Positions 32,991-43,639 of a stretch of 64,000 bases of DNA are shown here, piece by piece. How positions within the stretch are numbered: the first letter of the stretch is position 1; each line of letters starts with the position of its first letter. Below the pieces are notes generated by a model. That model was not told where the DNA came from. It was given only the letters and a program-made list of their open reading frames with translations, and did no database searches. Origin of the DNA: Hirundichthys speculiger (lineage: Eukaryota; Chordata; Actinopteri; Beloniformes; Exocoetidae); assembly GCA_018398805.1 (NCBI GenBank), contig JAGFBZ010002399.1, positions 124,001 to 188,000 of the forward strand. The letters run 5' to 3'. The translations under genes were made by a program, and so were the position numbers.

Positions 32991-33284
32991 CGTGAGTAAA
33001 TGAAAAAACACTCTTTCGCTCTGCTCTGCTCTCACTACGCTCAGCATTTCAACCACTGCTGCGCCGCGCGTCTCTGCGCTGGAGGGTGTTTTTCAAACTC
33101 ATTTTACACTAAAACTTTGAATAGTGCCACCACCAGTAATGGTTCTCAGATTACAGGCGCACATGTCCGCCATCTACTGGTGAAAAGTAGTAACAAGATT
33201 CGGCATCACATTTATAGATACAGCCTGTTATAGTCAGCAATGCTGCTTGTCGCAATATTGCAACTTTGGCGCTTAAAGGGTTAA

Positions 33285-34351
33285 GTGTAAGATTTGTTAT
33301 TTAATTGAAGCTGGGAGAGAGATTATAACACACGACCTCCCCTTCCTAACACCATATTGGGTTCAAAGCTGAGAAACGGTCGGCTGCAGAGGGAGGTCAG
33401 GGAACGGCTCGGTAATGATGAAGGGCACCATTACTGGTCTCATCCGCCACCTCCCTCCTTGCCACGTCTTTAGCCCTTGACACCCATCACACAGAGTTGC
33501 TGGCCAGGCCTGTCAGTGATGATGTGTTCTCACTGGGGCTGGCTATAGATCATACCCAGCATTCTGCTCTCCACCAGATAAAATCCTTTGGAGGACAGAA
33601 CAACATCAGGCAGGAGAGAAAAGGAATTTAACATCCAAGATCCAAGGAGAACTGACTTAGTTATCCAAGGAGAACTGACTCCGGTTAGTTATCCAAGGAC
33701 GACTGACTGTGCATCGAGCCAGAGATGTCCACCAAAAATATGGCAGATCTAATTAAAGCTTCTTTTATAAAATACGGGCTTAAAACACATTTGATGTCAT
33801 CAATACGTATCTTCGCGCTGGGACTCTGCTCGCAGACACCTGTGGGGGAAGTGAAGTGAGAGGAAATCTAATGAGGGATGCTTTTATGTAACGCAGAGAT
33901 GAAACCACTGCGCCCACATCCTCACAGATTACTATTACTGCACTTTTGATTGATTCTCCGGAGGAATCCTTTTGAATCTTTGGGCAAACATGAGAATACA
34001 GTCGAGCGATGATGAGGCGATAAAAGTCTAAGAGTGAGCGTGCGGGAGAGCAGAGCCGATCCCAACTATCGTGGCGGGACTAATTCAATCACCATGTTCA
34101 ATACAAGAGCGTGAGACGAATGAAATAGATGCTGAGGATTCTACAACCGATTGGTGTGTTTTTGATCTCTGATAGATATCTAGGGGGAGAAGAATCAATG
34201 GTGTGGCTACAGGGAAACCCCAGCAGTCTTGATCACAATCTGCTGTTGGGAGAAGTACAGCAGAAGTAAAGGAAACCCTTGGAATTAACTAGTTTTTGTA
34301 CATAAATTTGCTATAAAATGTGTTTCAGTAGCAGTATCAGACAATAATAAT
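33285..34351. other. no gene; short tandem motif
   Basis: Three imperfect copies of ATCCAAGGAGAACTGACT occur at about 33640-33710. No coding region or element termini are recognised; the rest looks single-copy. Confidence 0.45.
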
Positions 34352-34359
34352 GTCTTTTG

Positions 34360-35493
34360 TAGGGCTGGGCAACGATTAAAATTTTTAATCGCGATTAACC
34401 GCATGATTTCCCTGATTAATCACGATTAATCGCATTGTATATGAAAAATCAAATAATGAATTCAAAAGTAGTGTAAAGGTCACATTTATTTAAATGTTCT
34501 GCTGCCATATGAACTAACATTTGTTGTTCAAACACTTTTAACATCAGCACTTGTCAGTAACACATATTTAGTGTAAATCTCATCTTAAAAAATGTAAAAT
34601 AAAATAAAGCTTATTGCCACTGCCAGGGCATTAATGTTTTTTTTATGAAAAATAAAAAAAGTTTACCAACAAAATCCTAACAATCTAGAGGCCACAATCA
34701 TAACATTAAACAGGTAATTTCTGAGGTAACAGCAGAAACTTTTAACGGGGAGTTCAACTTGTCAGTTGTTACAAATAACCTTGTTTCTGTTGAATCCTCC
34801 GTCTGGGAGAACTTTAAAATGAAAATGTCCATGTTATACTTCTGTAACTTTATCAATCCGTAATTATCTGTGTATCATTTGTTTTTTTTTTTCCATTTTT
34901 GATTGTCAATCAAAGATTTAAAAAATTAAAAAGTGACTTTTTATTTTTTTCCGTTTTTTAATCTAACACAAAAAAAAAAATGCCTGTTTTTTGTTAATAT
35001 TTCAATTTTAGCAAACAGGCCACGGGACTGAATTTGTTTTTAATATTTTATTGTCTGGTTTACGTGACCCAGAAATGGCTTTGTTTTATAATGAAGGAAC
35101 AGACTTTCTGTTGTCATTACACATCTGGGCCACTAGATGGAGCCGCACTGCAGTAACCAGCTAGAGAACAGCAGGACAGTGAACACATGGAGCAGATCTG
35201 ATGGAACATGGAGGAATAACGCGATCGTCTTGAACAAAGGGGGTTGAAAGTTGTTTTTTTTCAGACAGAATTGTTTATATTGCTACCTGAGTTGCTACCT
35301 GAACTGTAAAATTCACAGATTTTTACCGTTCTCCATGTCTGTTTTAGCTTTGCCTGCCAATTATTTTCCAGTTCTGCAGCAGCCTGAAACAGACTTTTCA
35401 AAACAAAAGCACGTGAGCAACATGCGTTAAAATAAATGTGTTAATAAATTAATGCGTTAATGCGTTATTATCGCGTTAACTTGCCCAGCCCTA
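34360..35493. mobile_element. hAT element (TAGGGCTGGGCA family), complete with perfect target duplication
   Basis: The ends are TAGGGCTGGGCAACG and GTTAACTTGCCCAGCCCTA. The target duplication GTCTTTTG is exact (34352-34359, 35494-35501). At 1134 bp it has TTTAATCGCGATTAA/GATTAATCGC dyads at both ends and no transposase ORF. It is the reference copy for fragments at 9990-10688, about 19.5-19.7 kb and 44.3-45.4 kb. The exact duplication suggests it is relatively recent. Confidence 0.92.
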
Positions 35494-35589
35494 GTCTTTT
35501 GCTTTTCTTTAATCGCCACCTGTAAGCATTCACTACGCTACTGCTCGTCACACCGTATCTCAGGAGGAAGTTCTCACCATTGCTCTTCA

Positions 35590-35990
35590 GCGTACTGCTG
35601 CTGGTGTGAAGAGCTCCCACAGCATCTCTATACGTTTATGGTCTGGACTCTTCCATGCTTCTGCAGCATCACCCAGCGTCCAGTGAGCTTCAGCTGGTGG
35701 ACAGCCACCTGGACATTATCCCGTAGAAAATCGTGGTAAACTTGGAAATTCATTTTTCCTTTGATGACGTCCAAATAGTCCAGGCCGTAAGCCAAATCAC
35801 TAAGCTCCCTCCACCATGCTTCACCACTGGGGTAATGTTTTAATGCTGTTCTACACACAGTTCAGAATATTCTTCCTCAACAATGTCACTTTTGTTTTGT
35901 CGGTCCGCTAAACATTCTTCCAGTAACATTGCAGATTGCCAAGATGTTCTTTGTTAGGAAAAAAAAAATTGCATGCACCGAAGCGTAGTA
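35590..35990 (-). pseudogene. Tc1-like transposase fragment (central domain)
   Basis: The minus-strand translation in two frames gives PVVKHGGGSLVIW (about 35810-35850), the conserved Tc1 block before the second catalytic Asp. It then gives GKMNFQVYHDFLRDNVQVAV and LKLTGRWVMLQ (about 35650-35770). The expected following D-N-D-P-K-H box is not recognisable. Upstream, MFSGPTKQK (about 35895-35920) fits the region after the first catalytic Asp. Frameshifts and stops make it inactive. Confidence 0.6.
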
Positions 35991-35994
35991 GAAA

Positions 35995-36509
35995 ATATTG
36001 CACTGTCATGTTTAATCTTTCTAAAGTTTTCCCTTTAACTGCAATCAACTTCTGACAGCAATGAACCCCATTAACCAAAAAAGTTGCAGGCGTGCCTCGT
36101 GAGCATGACCGCAAAAACTTGAAAAGTCCCACTCCTGAGAGCCGAAGCTGCTTTATCGGATTGTTAGGATTTGAGAAATAGCTTAAAGATTTGAGCATTT
36201 AGCTGGTTCATCTTCAGGATGGACATCCTGGATCTCAGATTTCTGCAACCTCAGATTTTTTTATTTGGATGCTTGCTTTTTTGGGTGCAGTTTGTTGTTA
36301 CAGCTGGACCCCTCTGACCCTCCTGATTCCTGAGATGTGGGAGGCATCTCAGACAAACATATTTGATTGACATCTCGTCTCCTGGACTGAGACGATCAAC
36401 AGCCTGTCTGGACTTGTGATGTGAGAGCAGGATGCTATCTGGACATCTGGAAGAGGAGAGGAAGAAACACCCCTCTTTTTGTGGCTGAAAAGTTGCAGGA
36501 ATCTGACAC
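35995..36509. other. no gene seen
   Basis: May contain the decayed N-terminal half of the adjacent Tc1 relic. The open frame on the minus strand (35908-36198) has no convincing motif. Confidence 0.35.
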
Positions 36510-36512
36510 TTG

Positions 36513-36929
36513 GGCCCCGATCGTACACTTCCCGCTACCCACTACCTGCAAATTGTGGGTATAGAAACCTCCGCTAACCGCTAATGCAATCTCCCGCTCC
36601 CTAAAGCTGCTACCCGTTATGCCGACTCCCTTACTCACACTGTAGGTGTGACAATGGGTGTGTCTTTTGTCCTTTCCGCAAACTCTGTATCTTGCGATCA
36701 CAGTTTGCGGGTAGTGCAACCTGCTCTTAAAGGCAATGGCTACTGACGCACTGATTGGTTTAACAGGTGGAACGCCCTAACCACTCCTATGCACAATGTA
36801 GTGGGTAGCACAGGTAGGATAGCGGGTTTAGGGAGGTGGAAGTTTGCGTTCTTTGCGGGGGAACGCCCCTTCCGGCTACCCGCTATCCCTAAATAGCGGC
36901 TTTAGGAGATCTGGTAGAAGATCAGGCCC
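36513..36929 (+). mobile_element. PIF/Harbinger-like MITE, complete copy
   Basis: The ends GGCCCCGATC and GATCAGGCCC are inverted with two mismatches. The 3-bp duplication TTG flanks both sides (36510-36512, 36930-36932), consistent with the 3-bp targets of PIF/Harbinger. The 417-bp body is full of CCCGCTACCC and GCGGGTA words in both orientations, giving a strong fold. Partial copies are at 4690-4920 (3' part), 44251-44300 (5' end) and 54367-54594 (5' part, reversed). Confidence 0.65.
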
Positions 36930-36932
36930 TTG

Positions 36933-37597
36933 GTGTGCACTCTCTTTGTGTCTCTGATGCTAAGTGAGTGCACCAGCCGATAATTTTCTGAATGGCATAT
37001 TGAACCTTGTATTAATCTTTGTCTATTAAACTTTTTACTGGTCTTTGCTTTCAGTCTCTTCTTGACACCAGATAAAAGAACACGGAAAACTTTTCAGGAT
37101 TCACCTCAGAACTTAATGAAACTAGTATCTGACTTCTTGAATCAGGCCAGCCGCAGAACGAGGGCCTCAGATGTTTGAAGGAAAATTAGACGCCATCCGA
37201 GCAGCTCAGTGAGATGCGTGCAACATTACATTAGGAGTCCTTTCTTTCATTCAAAGCCGCAAAACATGTTTGAGGGGATCTTTTAGTAATGATAAGTGCA
37301 TAATTGAGGAGTTTGGCATCTAATAGCACGACTGCTAACACGGTAATTTGAGCTGCATTTAAAAGATGAACACGGAAGAAGTATTTGGATCCTCAAAAGG
37401 CCCGAGACACCAAGCATTTGGGCTATTTAATGTTGTTAATTCTTCATGGACAGATTTTGAGCACAAACATTGTGAAGTGAGCAGTGACGTCCTGCAGTGG
37501 AGTCAGGGTGGGACCGATGAGTTGGCTGCTTGTATGCAGACCCGGACCAGATTTCTGGTCTGAAGGTTTTCCTTTTTCGTCAAAAGGGGCTGTGTGA
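36933..37597. other. no gene or recognised element
   Basis: Single-copy-looking sequence; no frame with recognisable motifs. Confidence 0.4.
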
Positions 37598-37605
37598 CCC
37601 TACAG

Positions 37606-38238
37606 CAGGGGTGTCAGACTCATTTTCACTGAGGGCCACATCAGCATCATGGCGGCCCTCGAAGGGGCCAGATTAACAGCATGAGTGTAACAAAATGCAA
37701 TGTAAATCAAAATAAATGAATTAAACTGCACCTTATTATAATGTTAAATAACGGTTTCTGTATTTATTATGTATTCAAGTTTCAAACATTTAACTCAATA
37801 TTATATTAAACTCAAGGGTTTGTGGTTGTAAGAGTATCCATTACATTGGTTTTAGAAGCGGAAGGGATTTTTTGTTTTTCTTGTAGGCTAAAATACTTAG
37901 CTCTGTGTTTGCTGTCAAAATGCCGACGTAGATTAAACTGTTTCACCACTGACACCGCCTCATAACACAAAAGACATACTGTTGTTTTCCCATCATTCAT
38001 GAAACTGCCTTCCTTGTGCATCAATTTTTTTTTTCTTGGACATGTTCTGAAAAATCGTCTTGCTCATAGCTACCATTATCGTTGTGGGTAGCGACGAAAT
38101 GCAAGATGGGAGATGTAGTTTATTGTCAATATGCACTTTAAAGCGGTGTAAGCTTATTTTAAGTCTTAAAATATTGGTTTGAAATTTAAGCCAATCAATG
38201 CCCAAGCTCCCGCGGGCCTTGTGTTTGACACATATGTG
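37606..38238 (-). mobile_element. hAT (Charlie-like) element, copy 2, perfect target duplication
   Basis: The ends are CAGGGGTGTCAGACTCA and TGTTTGACACATATG(TG). The target duplication CCCTACAG is exact (37598-37605, 38239-38246). It is a 633-bp deletion derivative of the same family as 29727-31274. It still carries an intact 70-codon N-terminal zinc-finger ORF on the minus strand. Confidence 0.9.
37812..38024 (-). CDS. BED/C2H2-type zinc finger ORF of a Charlie-like hAT transposase (N-terminus only)
   Basis: A 70-codon open frame has CLLCYEAVSVVKQFNLRRHF followed by DSKH. This is Cys17-X2-Cys20-X14-His35-X4-His40, a complete CCHH set. After it comes the basic KYFSLQEKQK linker usual in Charlie-type and domesticated GTF2IRD2/ZBED-like proteins. 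The RNase-H-like DDE core and the dimerisation domain are absent, so it cannot catalyse transposition. If expressed it would be a small DNA-binding protein. No promoter evidence is visible. The start is the first Met of the frame; the true transposase start may be upstream through another frame. Confidence 0.6.
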   Translation of the reverse strand: MMHKEGSFMNDGKTTVCLLCYEAVSVVKQFNLRRHFDSKHRAKYFSLQEKQKIPSASKTNVMDTLTTTNP

Positions 38239-38246
38239 CCCTACAG

Positions 38247-39940
38247 GGACAGGGCTCGAGGGGTCCCACCGTCCCCAGATCCACCTTAGACTACAGGTAG
38301 GAATAAAAGTGAAAATTAATTCTATTAATTCCTAGAAACCTTACGTTTGCCATTCTGAGTTTGGTAAATCTCTCACAACAGGTTTGGAGCAGCAGACATC
38401 AGACTAAACGCCACCGTGACTGAGCCATGAGCAGCAGTTTAGCAGTTTATGTCTTTTCATTCTTCTAAGAAAGTGGCTGGTTTTACAGCACAGCAAGTGC
38501 AACTTATTTTTTTCTCTGTCAAATCTTTATGTTTTTGAAACATCAAGTATAATGTCATTTCCAAAAAAAAACACAATTCAAAGGTTTAAGATTCAGAATG
38601 TCCCACCAATAATAGAAAAACGGCTGGGGAGAATATTCAGAGGAGAAATGAAGCAGATTGAACAGGCTTCCTCCAGGTTATTAGGCTTTCTAATAAACAC
38701 ACTCTTTACATTACCAACAGTATTTCTATTATCCCATTTCTACCTGAACTTATTATCATCGTAGTAGATTCTCAGTGGCTTCAAAATGAGAAAACAAAAT
38801 GAAAGTTTGAAATAACAAGCTCCAATGCTGAAAAGGAGGCAAAGAACATCGAATAAAATTAAAAATTAAAATAGAATTGGAATAAAAAAAAATATTGTGC
38901 TGGAATTGTTCAGCATGTGATCTAAAATCTCATTACTGGATTTGTGTCAAACAGCATGTTAACAGGAGTAAAATAAATACTTTAATACCTACTGCTGCTT
39001 TTTATAACAGCACCTTTTTCTGAAGTTCAGTAATAATTTATTTAGTTTTAAAAGGATGAGAGGGGGAAAAAATATTTCTAAGTTTCAGAAATGTAGCATT
39101 GAGGACTTTCCACTGGTCATCACTTATCGCCATGAGGACAATTCAGCAGTGTCAGTGGGGGTTTTCATGTGCAAATATTCAGCATATTACGGTTACATCC
39201 GTGCTAGACCACGTTTGTTTCTGGTTCAAGACTAAACCGATCCACATCCACACTAACAGATCAGTTCACAGGTAGGAAAGCTCCGCATGAACTCTAAATG
39301 CATATCACACAGGTATCCGTGCTCACTGGGCATGCATGCACAAGTGAGAGCGTGGGAGGTGATGGACTCGGATGCAGGAGACGGAGGCAGCAGGAGCGAT
39401 CAAACAGAAGTTCTCTAATTAAATGAACCGAAGCGCCGCGCAAGCGGGAAACCAGAAACAAAATTCAAAGAGCCGAGCAGCAAAGACGAGCACGGGGACA
39501 CGAAGGGGTGGATGGACTGATGGGGAAAAGAGGAAAGACAGGACCCAGGTGAGAACAATCAAGGAAGATGAGACCAAGGGACGTCAAACAGAACTCAAAA
39601 CACAAAGAAAGAGACCTTCAAAAGTAAAACAGGATAACAAGCGCGAAGAAAAACAAGAAAGAAACACAGAAGAAGTTCAAAACCAAATGGGATACCATTA
39701 GCTCGATACCGGCGTTAGCTGCTGCAGATTGCTTTTACAGTGACTTTCTTCCTGCTCACGTTGACACCTGCAGGTTTATTAAATCCAGACTTTAGGTATA
39801 ACAGCTGGTACCAAAGTTAAAAATCGACGGCTGCTCCGTCTCCATGTTGTTTACTTCATTTAAAAAGGTGCATCTGCGTGTTATCTTCTGATGATGGTCA
39901 CATGACCCCTCCCTGAAGCGCCATGTTAACGTAGTGGAGG
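38247..39940. other. no gene; A-rich tract
   Basis: The open frame at 39423-39701 translates to a Lys/Arg/Gln/Glu-rich string from A/G-rich DNA and is probably compositional. Nothing else is recognised. Confidence 0.4.
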
Positions 39941-39944
39941 GGTT

Positions 39945-40205
39945 TGTGTGCCCGAATGATCCTGGGACTGATGTTGTCGGGGGGCATTTGCCCTGGTAGG
40001 TCACCCAAGGCAATCTGGTCCTGGCGGCAGGCCAGACTAAGTGGGATTCGAACGACCTCTATGAACGCACAGGAAGAGCTCGATGTCCCTGGCCTGGACA
40101 AGGGTCACTGGGGCCCCATCCTGGAGTCAGGCCTGGGGGAGGGGCTCGTTTGGGAGCACCTGGTGGCCGGGCCTTTACCCATGGTGCCAGGCCGGGCAGT
40201 AAAGT
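39945..40205 (+). repeat. teleost interspersed repeat fragment
   Basis: Blocks such as GGGGGGCATTTGCCCTGGTAGG, then AAGGGTCACTGGGGCCCC and GGTGGCCGGGCCTTTACCCA occur in a common GC-rich fish repeat. I cannot assign its class. The open frame here (39944-40459) is not supported. Confidence 0.45.
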
Positions 40206-40673
40206 CAGTCAAATATATTGTTCTGTTCTATTTGGAAACAATAAACCTTTTTGTTTTAAAGAATTATAACATGAGGGTGACGTCCCTGCAGTGGCCCGTA
40301 AAGCCCTCCAGTTCTCCATCCTCTTGGATGAAAGTCCTCTTTTTCTTTTGGTCACCGTCACTTCCAAGTAAAATTATCATCCAATTCAGTGAAAAAAAAA
40401 AAAAAACAACCCAAACCAACCATCTTTTCCATTCCTCACCTGTGACAGGACATTTATAAAACCTGAACATCACAAAGGCGCAGCGACAATAGCTGCACCT
40501 AAAAGTGATTGTGGTGTTGCCTTTGCTCCATTTATGTTTCTCTGAAGAAGATGCCAGTAAACATACAAATGAGATGAGCCGGCGACACACTCAGGGGACG
40601 GCCGTGTAGCCCGGTGAACACTGACTGATAGTTAGAAAGGCCTGTTTTATTCCCTTTTCTTTCTTTTTTGATG

Positions 40674-40676
<3 letters not shown>

Positions 40677-40715
<39 letters not shown>

Positions 40716-40741
40716 TATATATATATATATATATATATATA
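40677..40741. repeat. (AT)n microsatellite
   Basis: About 32 AT units with one G interruption. It continues as TATATAT beyond the MITE at 41107. Confidence 0.9.
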
Positions 40742-41106
40742 CAGTCATGGAAAAAAAAAATTAGAGACCACCATTTTTTCTTCACTTTCTTGTTCATTTT
40801 AATACCTGGTACCACTAAACGTCATCATGTGACTAAAACAGACAGAAAAGAAAACACTGAATGCATAAAAGCAGTGTTTTTGGCAGTACAACGCCATAGC
40901 TATTGATGTAAAAACTTAAGTGATTTAGGTTATAATCAAGAAAACCATGGAAAATGGTAAGATATCAGCTCTTAAATAAAACTCTTATGAGCAATCTTTG
41001 TGGTTATCGTTATGTTTGTCCAAACAAATGTACCTTTAGTTGTACCATTAAAATGAACAAGAAACTAAAGAAAACAAGGGTGGTCTAATAATTTTTTCCA
41101 TGACTG
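40742..41106. mobile_element. Tc1/mariner-type MITE (CAGTCATGGAAAAAA ends) inserted in (AT)n
   Basis: The ends CAGTCATGGAAAAAAA and ATTTTTTCCATGACTG are inverted repeats flanked by TA. It is 365 bp. GGTCTCTAAT/GTGGTCTAATAA pairs and GTTCATTTTAAT/ATTAAAATGAAC extend the inverted symmetry. It lies within the microsatellite. Confidence 0.85.
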
Positions 41107-41147
41107 TATATATATCTGAAGTGCTTGCTGAAACCTTTAAACATACA

Positions 41148-41214
41148 TCTCTGTATAAGCTTCATGGTTTAAAGTGTGGGACAAAAGTAGTGGCTTATAG
41201 TCCGGAAAATACGG
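41148..41214 (+). mobile_element. right-end fragment of the CCGTATTTTCC element
   Basis: CTCTGTATAAGCTTCATGG to CCGGAAAATACGG nearly matches the right end of 20102-21010 (20945-21010). Confidence 0.8.
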
Positions 41215-41625
41215 TAGATAAGACCCTAAAATAACCCAGTACATGTCATGTATCCCATTGAAAGGTGTTGTCTAAGATAAAATAACATTAGATCCTTTAG
41301 CATTAGATCCTTAATCCTTTATTTATCCCACAACGGAGAAATTTATAGAGATAAAACAACAAGAAAGTTTACACAGTGCAAACAAAATTACACAAGTATT
41401 GAAAGATATAAGAGGTGGACTAGAAAAAAACATTAAGAACAGAACAATTCAACTCCAAAGAATATTTACAGAAAAATGTTAATTGTTATAATAATAAAGT
41501 ATTTTGCTGTCACATATGAAGTTTGCCAAAATTGTATTCTAGGTTTTAACAAAATAATCCAAAGACAAAAATCACAAAAGCACCAAAAGGTCAGCAGTTT
41601 CATGATAGATCAAGCTTAATATGAA
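41215..41625. other. no gene; possible LINE-tail patch
   Basis: CCTTTATTTATCCCACAACG (about 41315-41335) resembles the 3' region of Rex1/L2-type LINEs. The remainder is AT-rich. Confidence 0.35.
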
Positions 41626-41743
41626 AAAGTATCGGTATTGGTATCGGTATTGGCATTGGTATGGGTATCGGTATCGCCAATACTGGCCCTGTATTTACTT
41701 GGTATCGGATCAATACCAAAATTCCCAGTATCACCCAGTTCTA
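41626..41743 (-). mobile_element. hAT end fragment with (TATCGG/TATTGG)n
   Basis: Read on the minus strand the sequence begins TAGAACTGGGTGATACTGGG. It then runs into GGTATTGATCCGATACC and a degenerate 6-bp tandem array (41628-41680). These are features of a hAT family with GATACCGATACC sub-termini. No opposite end was found. Confidence 0.5.
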
Positions 41744-42605
41744 CTGCTCACCTGTCCAGGGTGCACCTACCAGATGGCAGCTGACAGGCTCCGCCCACCA
41801 GCTGAGAGCAAGATAATAGATGGATGATGGACAGAAAAACAATAAATATTTAGAAGGAGCTTAAATAACAAACTATGTGTATAATGAAACAATTTTAGAG
41901 CAGTTTCCATTTCATGAGGCTTCTTTAATTTACACCTTGTTTTGCCCTTAGACTGTCATTTATTTATCACTAAAGTAATGCAATTTGTACGGCAGGTGGG
42001 GCAAAGAACCGCCGGTGTTCTCACAGAGAGACCAGAGTGTCCTGGAGCCGCCTGACACATCCAGTAAATACCAGCCGCTGACGGTAAAAGGATAGATGAG
42101 GATCAAAGGGGTTCTGCAGAAGGAGCAAATGTGGCCATGTTTCATGCTTTCAGACAGGAGGACGTCTCATCTGAGATGGATTCACTGTGGGAGGATGCAG
42201 GTTGCAGGAGGAGCCTGCAGCGTAATGGTGTTGGAGGACAGCTGTGGTTTGGTCACCGTGTGCTCTGGTGCTCTCGTTCTTCAGGACCCTCCTGTAAATA
42301 ACTATTGATTACCCACGACTCCCCGGATGGCGAGTTGGTCACAAACATGTCTGAGAATTTATTCATTACGTTAAAGTAATTACTGGAGCAAAATGTTGGT
42401 AGTCACCATGGTTTTGTGATTCTCTAAATATTAGACCACTGCCATTTAAATAATACAGATTATTTGTTCAGTCTAAAATTTAAAAAAAAATTCAGAAAAA
42501 AACAAGAAGTAATTAAGTAAATAACAGACTGCAAAAAAAAAAAAAAAAAAATCATACATTACCTATTACAAATGGCTCTGCTTTATCCGTTTTGGTTCAT
42601 TTTCC
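41744..42605. other. no gene; A run near 42530-42550
   Basis: No supported coding sequence or element termini. Confidence 0.4.
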
Positions 42606-42609
42606 TTCC

Positions 42610-42860
42610 CTCAGGCATCAACAGCTGATTTAACCACATGGATAAGAGACTGCTTTGGGAAACCTTTGTCACGTCCAACATGTACAATCACACAGTGGAA
42701 ATGTGCATTATGGTCAGATGAAACGGTGCTCAAAGAAATTTCAAAAGAAATAGATGCCATATGCTCCGGAACGAAGACGAAAGGGACCGTTCCGACTGTT
42801 ATCAGCAACAAATGCAACAGCCAGGCTCCGTGATGGTACGGTATTACTGCAGATGTCATT
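42610..42860 (+). pseudogene. Tc1-like transposase fragment (around the first catalytic Asp)
   Basis: ALWSDET (Asp codon 42717-42719) is the first DDE residue in its usual WSDE setting. After a frameshift comes MLRNEDERDRSDCYQQQMQQ, then PGSVMVR, matching the usual D-C-Y-Q and SVMVWG blocks of this Tc1 group. Both flanks are lost. It is on the opposite strand to the Tc1 relic at 29.2-31.3 kb, which appears to belong to the same group. Confidence 0.65.
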
Positions 42861-42864
42861 TAGA

Positions 42865-43437
42865 CTTCTAAGAAAGCAACATTAAAGCAAGAAAAGAAAA
42901 ATGTGATTTTAGAGTAACATATGCTGTCTTCAAAACCACATCTTTTCAGGTACATCATTACATTTTCTAACGAGGCGGTGCAAAACTACATCCTGCAGGC
43001 ACTGCAAAGGCACAGCTGAAGAAGAACGGGGTAGTGGTTGGGTCCTGGACTGACCCTCCTGCAGTCCTGACCTGTCCTCAACAAAGACCACGCATCAATG
43101 ATGTTCCCGCACAGCTGCACGCCTCAAGAGCTGCTTGCAGACAGAATGGAAGAAAACAAGAACAAAAGCACTGCATTGCTCAGTATAATCATGACCTGGA
43201 CAGGAGCTGCTGTGACAAGTGGAAGCAACAATAGTTGTGCATGAAACAAACAACATTATATCTAAGGTTTATAATTTATGCAGAGACATAAAGGCCAAAG
43301 AACATCTAAGAATCACCTTTTTCCCCTACTGCATTTATTTTTTGTTTCTTTGAGTGTGAATGATTTTATCTCAAGATTATTATCATCTTCACATTTACTT
43401 TGTGTGACGGAGAGACTTAAAAATATATACAGCTGCA
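42865..43437. other. no gene seen
   Basis: Ordinary sequence up to the telomere-like array. Confidence 0.4.
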
Positions 43438-43634
43438 TTAGGGTTAGGGGTTAAGGGTTAGGGTTAGAGTTAGGGGTTAGGGGTTGGGGGTTAGGGTTAG
43501 GGGTAAGGGTTAGGGGTTAGGGTTAGGGGTTATGGTTAGGGGTTAGGGTTAGGGTTTAGGGGTTAGGGTTAGGGGTTAGGGTTAGGACTAACGGGTTAGG
43601 GTTAGGGTTAGGGTTAGGGGGGTTAGGGTTAGGT
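43438..43634 (+). repeat. interstitial telomere-like repeat (TTAGGG)n with TTAGGGG variants
   Basis: About 197 bp of G-strand repeat mixes canonical TTAGGG with frequent TTAGGGG and occasional TTAAGGG, TTATGG, TTGGGGG and GACTAACGGG variants. All units have the same orientation. Vertebrate telomeres use TTAGGG; degenerate internal tracts are called interstitial telomeric sequences. Runs of GGG/GGGG could form G-quadruplexes. Confidence 0.95.
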
Positions 43635-43639
43635 TGGAC

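Larger units (their letters stand above)
32001..33280 (-). mobile_element. piggyBac-like element, internally deleted
   Basis: CCCTTTAGGCGCC at the left and GGCGCTTAAAGGG at the right are inverted ends. TTAA occurs directly outside on both sides (31997-32000, 33281-33284), the specific piggyBac target. The 1280-bp element keeps only the N-terminal part of a transposase gene on the minus strand. It also has a tandem direct duplication (period 172 bp) in the left half. Confidence 0.85.

Noticed and set aside
39423..39701. Basic Lys/Arg-rich 92-codon protein
   Set aside because: A/G-rich DNA yields such strings by composition; no domain.
40020..40060. Second tRNA-derived SINE (B-box-like GTTCGAATCCC on the minus strand)
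   Set aside because: No A box at the right distance; the motif is part of the GC-rich repeat.
39944..40459. 171-codon open frame
   Set aside because: It crosses a common GC-rich fish repeat and then unrelated sequence; no coherent protein.
43438..43634. True chromosome end (telomere)
   Set aside because: The tract is degenerate, only about 200 bp, and unique sequence continues on both sides.
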